In this document: piece by piece, positions 29,887 to 33,092 of the stretch
How the letters are laid out: each line of letters begins with the position of its first letter
How positions within the stretch are numbered: the stretch's first letter is position 1
NCBI GenBank assembly: GCA_030158675.1
Contig: JAOASL010000036.1
Coordinates: 1-33,092 of the forward strand
Length of the DNA: 33,092 nucleotides
Origin: Burkholderiaceae bacterium
Lineage (GTDB): Bacteria; Pseudomonadota; Gammaproteobacteria; Burkholderiales; Burkholderiaceae_D
Reading direction: 5' to 3'
Translations under genes and position numbers: made by a program
The notes under the pieces: generated by a model
What the model saw: the letters and a program-made list of their open reading frames with translations, nothing else
Database searches by the model: none
What the model was told of the DNA's origin: nothing

Positions 29887-30585
29887 TTGGAAAAACTCGG
29901 AACCCCCGTTACAGCTCGCGTCGGCAGTCGCGTGGAACCCCATAGTGGTTTCACGACATTGCCAGCCAATGCACATCGTGTGCTGCGCAACACTTACGCG
30001 TTGCTGTCCCTTACCTTGGTGTTTGCCGCCAGCATGGCCGCGCTCAGTTCGACTCTCGAACTTCCCTCACCCGGCATCATCGTTACGCTGGCCGGCTATT
30101 TCGGGCTACTGTTTGCTGTCCATAAACTGAAAAACAGCGGCTGGGCTCTGCCGACTGTGTTCGCCCTTACAGGCTTCATGGGCTATACGCTGGGGCCGTT
30201 ACTTTCCCGCACCTTGAACTTGCCTGGTGGCGGAACCACGATCGCAATGGCGCTTGCTGCAACCGGCGCAATCTTCCTTGCCTTGTCTGCGTGGGCGCTT
30301 ACTACACGGCGCGATTTCAGCTGGATGGGGGGCATGCTCTTCGCCGGCATGGTGGTGGCCATTTTAGCCAGCCTAGCCGCGGTTTTCTTCGAATTGCCTG
30401 CGCTGGCGTTGGCAGTATCGGCGGTTGTCGCGTTGTTGTCAGCCGGACTGATCTTGTTTGAGACGAGCGCCATAGTGAATGGCGGTGAGACCAACTACGT
30501 TATGGCCACCGTTGGGCTGTTCGTCTCGCTCTTCAACTTGTTCACCAGTCTGCTGCATTTGTTCGGATTGGGTTCTAGCGAATAG
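29887..30585 (+). CDS. Bax inhibitor-1/YccA-family membrane protein
   Basis: A 232-residue protein with about seven membrane helices of the BI-1/YccA family, whose members modulate membrane proteases or calcium-like leaks; YccA inhibits FtsH. After a hydrophilic N-terminus the core starts at VLRNTYALLSLTLVFAA. The family motif near the last helices is seen as ILFETSAIVNGGETNY and LFVSLFNLFTSLLHLFG. I start at TTG 29887 because GGAGG lies five bases upstream; a GTG at 29875 has no such site. The zinc-ribbon gene follows 26 bases later. Confidence 0.88.
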   Translation: MEKLGTPVTARVGSRVEPHSGFTTLPANAHRVLRNTYALLSLTLVFAASMAALSSTLELPSPGIIVTLAGYFGLLFAVHKLKNSGWALPTVFALTGFMGYTLGPLLSRTLNLPGGGTTIAMALAATGAIFLALSAWALTTRRDFSWMGGMLFAGMVVAILASLAAVFFELPALALAVSAVVALLSAGLILFETSAIVNGGETNYVMATVGLFVSLFNLFTSLLHLFGLGSSE

Positions 30586-30611
30586 CCGGACTTTATGAGG
30601 AGGATCTACCT

Positions 30612-30899
30612 ATGAAATGCCCAACTTGTGTCGATAAATTACTGATGATGAGTGAGCGTCAGGGAGTGGAAATAGATTATTGTCCGCAGTGCCGTGGAGT
30701 CTGGCTGGATCGTGGCGAGCTCGATAAATTGCTCGAACGTGCCGCCGCTCAGGCCTCGCCGCCCGCTGCACAAGCCACGGAGCACCGAAATGACAGGATT
30801 TCGGCGGCGCATTATCCTCCGAGAGATCATGAGCTGCCGCACCATGAGCACAAAAAGCATTACAAACACAAATCGTGGCTCAGCGAAATCTTTGATTAA
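30612..30899 (+). CDS. TFIIB-type zinc-ribbon protein, 95 aa
   Basis: A small protein with a zf-TFIIB-like ribbon at its N-terminus: C3, C6, C24 and C27 in MKCPTC and YCPQCRGVWLDRGEL, the characteristic arrangement. The C-terminal third is rich in His and Lys (HHEHKKHYKHK), perhaps for metal or nucleic-acid binding. A strong AGGAGGA precedes ATG 30612. Co-transcription with the BI-1 gene is likely (26-base gap). Function unknown. Confidence 0.87.
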   Translation: MKCPTCVDKLLMMSERQGVEIDYCPQCRGVWLDRGELDKLLERAAAQASPPAAQATEHRNDRISAAHYPPRDHELPHHEHKKHYKHKSWLSEIFD

Positions 30900-31003
30900 C
30901 CATTTTCCCGACTCGAATGTCTCGTGGCCAAATTTTCATAGGGCGCTGGCTGGAATGCGACGCCCCCTCGCTTCATGGATGTGGCACCCGGGATTAAATA
31001 AAA

Positions 31004-31987
31004 TTAGAACACCGCATGGTCGCCTAATTGAGCCTGCTCCTCACCCAACACCAGTCGATCGTAGTATTCAAACAGGGTTTGCGTCCCGCAGGATGGGGTG
31101 GCTTCAGCGTCGTATTTCATCAGCGTTGGGTCCCAAACCAGCATCGATTCAGTGGCGTAATATCGCCCAATCTTTGCCAGCTCGGCCTTGTCCGCTAGTG
31201 CTGGTAGTAAATGCCCGCCGGCGCGCAACGCATAAATAACGGCATCGATTACTTTGATTGGAATATGCCGAAAGCGCGGCTTTTTACCCATTCGTTTGAA
31301 TAAATATTCGCCCTGCTCAATCGGCGTGATGGCGGCACCTGGTCCTCCGATGGGTAAAATGCGGTTGTGCTTGTCAGTATCGGAGAGACAGCTTGTTATG
31401 AACTGTGCCAGGTCGTGATCGCTGACTGGCTTGCATGCTGTCAGGCGTCCGTCGCCGAATAACAAATAAGGCTTCCCCATCTGCAGGCGTTGAACTTGTC
31501 CGGACAATGATTTAAAAAAAGCCGTCGGCCTGACGACGCTGTAGCGAACTCCCGAGCCTGCCAAGGCTTTTTCAAAAGCCAGTTTGGCCTGCTGAAAGCC
31601 GAGCAACGGCTTCTGCACGCAAATTGCTGAAAGTAATATGAAGTGTTTTACACCAGCTGATTTCGCGACGTTTAATATTTGCTCGTGCATGTGGTAATCC
31701 ACCTTCCAGGCATCGGTGGGCGTACCCGTGCGAGAGGCCAGACATGACACGATCGCATCAATGCGCTCAGGCCGCAGCAGGTTTAGCTGCATTCCAAACA
31801 TTGACGAGGCTTCACCGAAGTGAAGTTCGACACCAGGAAGCAATTCGCGGGTCTTATTGACCGTCAGGCTACGGTCAAAGCCAGCTTGAGTCCGAACGGG
31901 ACAAATCACTTCATGTCCATGGCTGAGTAACACCTTGGCAGTGGCCCGCCCAATGGTGCCGGTGGCACCGAGAAGCGCAATACGCAT
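31004..31987 (-). CDS. bciA: Divinyl (proto)chlorophyllide 8-vinyl reductase-like, BciA
   Basis: Resembles BciA, which uses NADPH to reduce the 8-vinyl group in bacteriochlorophyll synthesis. The 327 residues show the NAD(P)-binding GATGTIG (7-13), then HFILLSAICVQKPLLGFQQA, VVRPTAFFKSLSGQVQ, LTACKPVSDHDL, NRILPIGGPG, ATESMLVWDP and a C-terminal GDHAVF. The run from FFKSLSGQV to ESMLV is what I know from BciA rather than from general SDR or NmrA-like proteins. No other photosynthesis gene is in the window, so this would be outside any photosynthesis cluster. A wider NAD(P)H-binding role is the alternative. Start ATG 31987. Confidence 0.78.
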   Translation of the reverse strand: MRIALLGATGTIGRATAKVLLSHGHEVICPVRTQAGFDRSLTVNKTRELLPGVELHFGEASSMFGMQLNLLRPERIDAIVSCLASRTGTPTDAWKVDYHMHEQILNVAKSAGVKHFILLSAICVQKPLLGFQQAKLAFEKALAGSGVRYSVVRPTAFFKSLSGQVQRLQMGKPYLLFGDGRLTACKPVSDHDLAQFITSCLSDTDKHNRILPIGGPGAAITPIEQGEYLFKRMGKKPRFRHIPIKVIDAVIYALRAGGHLLPALADKAELAKIGRYYATESMLVWDPTLMKYDAEATPSCGTQTLFEYYDRLVLGEEQAQLGDHAVF

Positions 31988-32044
31988 GCTTATTCAGCAA
32001 TCCCAATTCGGCTGCCCGACGTCAGACAAGTAACTGAAGCCCAT

Positions 32045-32302
32045 TCAGGGGGAACATTCGAAAGTACTGGTACATAAAACAAAACCACAGTCTGTGCCTA
32101 CGTGGCTCAGCTTATGCCCTTTTGCATCGCAATACCTTCGGGCTCGGCTGTATGCGTCGCCCGAAAAATCGAAGGTGCTATACGTGTATGCCGCTACATG
32201 TGCATCCAACTGGCGCGTGATGGTGCATCCGGCGAGTACGAATAGTACGCCGGATCCGAGCAAAACGATTTGGCGTCGAAGCCATGGGTTATCAGTATTC
32301 AT
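32045..32302 (-). CDS. Small predicted lipoprotein, 85 aa
   Basis: A short reverse-strand frame beginning MNTDNPWLRRQIVLLGSG with a lipobox LAGC, lipidated at Cys26. The mature part is about 60 residues with four cysteines (YCDAKG, TDCGFVLC, ECSP), which could form two disulfides in the periplasm. No family recognised. Ribosome site weak. It lies 57 bases upstream of the bciA-like gene on the same strand. Confidence 0.6.
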   Translation of the reverse strand: MNTDNPWLRRQIVLLGSGVLFVLAGCTITRQLDAHVAAYTYSTFDFSGDAYSRARRYCDAKGHKLSHVGTDCGFVLCTSTFECSP

Positions 32303-32634
32303 TCACGTTAGATTGGTTTTAAAGTAATTTTTCGTCTTGCACAGTGTTCCTAAAACTCAACCGTGAAATGTCTTTCGGTCTGTGCAAAAGAACAAGACTG
32401 GTGATCTTTGGTGTCTCCTGCATATCCTTCCTCTGCTTTTCCTCTCGCCGTAGTAATGTCCTTCAGTTACCGGGCAACTGGTTGAAAATACTGCTTTCAT
32501 TGGGAAAACCCCGGCACGTAGGCTGAGGATTTTTAGGAATTTCTTGGGGGTCCGGAACGGAATCGAACCGGACTGAGGATGTCGGATCCATAAGTCACAA
32601 CGTCTAGTTGTCGGACGGTCGCCACCAAAAATCT
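32303..32634. other. Gap with structured element, no supported gene
   Basis: 332 bases between the small lipoprotein and the DUF1272 gene. A short forward open frame at 32344-32526 has no ribosome site and does not look protein-like. The right third (32521-32640) is the inverted-repeat element described separately. The rest is AT-rich and featureless. Confidence 0.5.
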
Positions 32635-32640
32635 TCAGCC
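32521..32640. repeat. 120-bp element with terminal inverted repeats
   Basis: GGCTGAGGATTTTTAGG (32521-32537) pairs with CCAAAAATCTTCAGCC (32625-32640): 16 positions with one A-C mismatch and one wobble on the RNA. The right arm contains the stop codon of the DUF1272 gene (32635-32637). Inside lie the tRNA-like core and two small hairpins (ACAAC/GTTGT and GGAT/ATCC on the reverse strand). It may be a small mobile repeat that landed at the gene end, or a structured 3' UTR. No target-site duplication is clear. Confidence 0.7.
32545..32626 (-). other. tRNA-like sequence, copy 1
   Basis: On the reverse strand the 45-nt core (32589 to 32545) runs from a GGAT/ATCC hairpin to GGTTCGATTCC, a perfect T-loop/B-box-type string, then CCGTT, CCGGACC and C-CCA, in the spacing of a tRNA 3' end with encoded CCA. 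However the T-stem is only about 3 bp, no D-arm is present, and no matching 5' acceptor is found. GTCCGG/CCGGAC can instead form a 6-bp stem with a 12-nt loop. Copy 2 lies about 450 bases away. Confidence 0.45.
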
Positions 32641-32883
32641 AGCTTTGGCGCAGCCATCTGACTTGAACACGCGGACTGTGGAAGCAGGATATTTTGCAAG
32701 CTTATCAGCTGGTCGGCGAGGGCGAACTACCAGTTCCCCGCCACAATTAGGACAGCAGCCTTTCAGCACCATGTCGGTACATGAAGCGCAAAAAGTGCAT
32801 TCGAATGAGCAGATACGAGCCTCCGAAGTTTCGGGCGGAAGATCTTTATTACAACACTCGCAATTTGGGCGTAGTTGAAGCAT
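32635..32883 (-). CDS. DUF1272 cysteine-rich protein
   Basis: An 82-residue small protein of the DUF1272 family, probably zinc-binding, function unknown. The family core MLQLRPNCECCNKDLPPET is followed by ICSFECTFCASC and CCPNCGGELVVRPRRP. There are eleven cysteines (8, 10, 11, 25, 29, 32, 35, 43, 44, 47, 78), enough for two metal sites. ATG 32883 is chosen because the 21 codons before it in the open frame are not family-like. It is flanked by the two tRNA-like sequences, and its stop codon lies within an inverted-repeat arm. Confidence 0.9.
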   Translation of the reverse strand: MLQLRPNCECCNKDLPPETSEARICSFECTFCASCTDMVLKGCCPNCGGELVVRPRRPADKLAKYPASTVRVFKSDGCAKAG

Positions 32884-32956
32884 GGATGTCCTTCGACACT
32901 GTGTGAAGAGACCGTTTTTATTGATCGGCTCAGAATAGCCGAACATCGCAGAAATG

Positions 32957-32983
32957 CAAAAATCCCTGTCATCGCTGGCAGGG
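32957..32983 (-). terminator. Rho-independent terminator after tRNA-like copy 2
   Basis: On the reverse strand CCCTG and CAGGG (32979-32983 with 32964-32968) close a hairpin, followed by A and five T (32958-32963 complement). It lies 14 bases after the encoded CCA of copy 2, the layout of a tRNA gene end, and before the DUF1272 start. Confidence 0.7.
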
Positions 32984-32996
32984 GCTTCTTTGAAGC

Positions 32997-33062
32997 TGGT
33001 GGCCCGGGGTGGAGTTGAACCGGATTGAGGATGTCTGATCCGGATTTCACCTACGCGTGGCC
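32997..33062 (-). other. tRNA-like sequence, copy 2
   Basis: The reverse-strand core (33041 to 32997) is 45 nt, the same length as copy 1, with 36 identical positions and seven of nine differences being transitions. It has the GGAT/ATCC hairpin, GGTTCAACTCC as T-loop string, then CCACC, CCGGGCC, A and CCA. A GGCC near 33062 can pair with the GGCC before ACCA. T-stem pairing is poor and no anticodon arm is clear, so it is not a standard tRNA. A terminator follows. The 5' side may be cut by the window edge. Confidence 0.5.
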
Positions 33063-33092
33063 AAATTGTTGGCTCAGGAGTGATCAGGGTTT

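Overview
The window is high-GC proteobacterial chromosome. Its gene order (murC-ddlB-ftsQ-ftsA-ftsZ, a peroxiredoxin, lpxC, dciA/secA, argJ, a DUF815 ATPase, a NUDIX gene, then yacG-zapD-coaE-pilD-pilC-pilB on the other strand) is the one I know from Burkholderiales, most like Oxalobacteraceae. The family is inferred from gene order and protein style, not from a marker gene.

Positions 1-6010 hold the distal half of the division and cell-wall (dcw) cluster: peptidoglycan precursor ligases MurC and DdlB, then FtsQ, FtsA and FtsZ. Two hairpins follow. Positions 6152-8491 hold a tightly coupled peroxiredoxin-lpxC-EamA transporter group. An unrecognised gene (8817-9281) is followed by dciA, which diverges from secA. 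argJ, the DUF815 ATPase and the NUDIX hydrolase run forward to 15597. Positions 15661-21232 form a reverse-strand group that reads pilB-pilC-pilD-coaE-zapD-yacG, linking type IV pilus assembly, CoA synthesis and Z-ring bundling. A CorC/CNNM-family membrane protein gene precedes it on the same strand.

From about 22650 to the end the character changes. Genes are single or in pairs, strands alternate, gaps are longer and base composition is more AT-rich in places. Here lie a membrane diguanylate cyclase, an MFS transporter, a PaaI-like thioesterase, an IF-1 paralogue and a cold-shock protein, a RidA-family protein, a decayed membrane gene, two lipoproteins, a Bax-inhibitor-like membrane protein with a zinc-ribbon partner, a gene very like the bacteriochlorophyll enzyme BciA, and a small DUF1272 protein.

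The most unusual signal is at the right end. Two homologous 45-nt sequences (36 of 45 identical) that resemble tRNA 3' ends with an encoded CCA flank the DUF1272 gene. One is followed by a Rho-independent terminator. The other lies inside a 120-bp element closed by near-perfect terminal inverted repeats, which overlaps the DUF1272 stop codon. The left edge carries an exact 55-bp direct repeat of the murC start that may be an assembly artefact.
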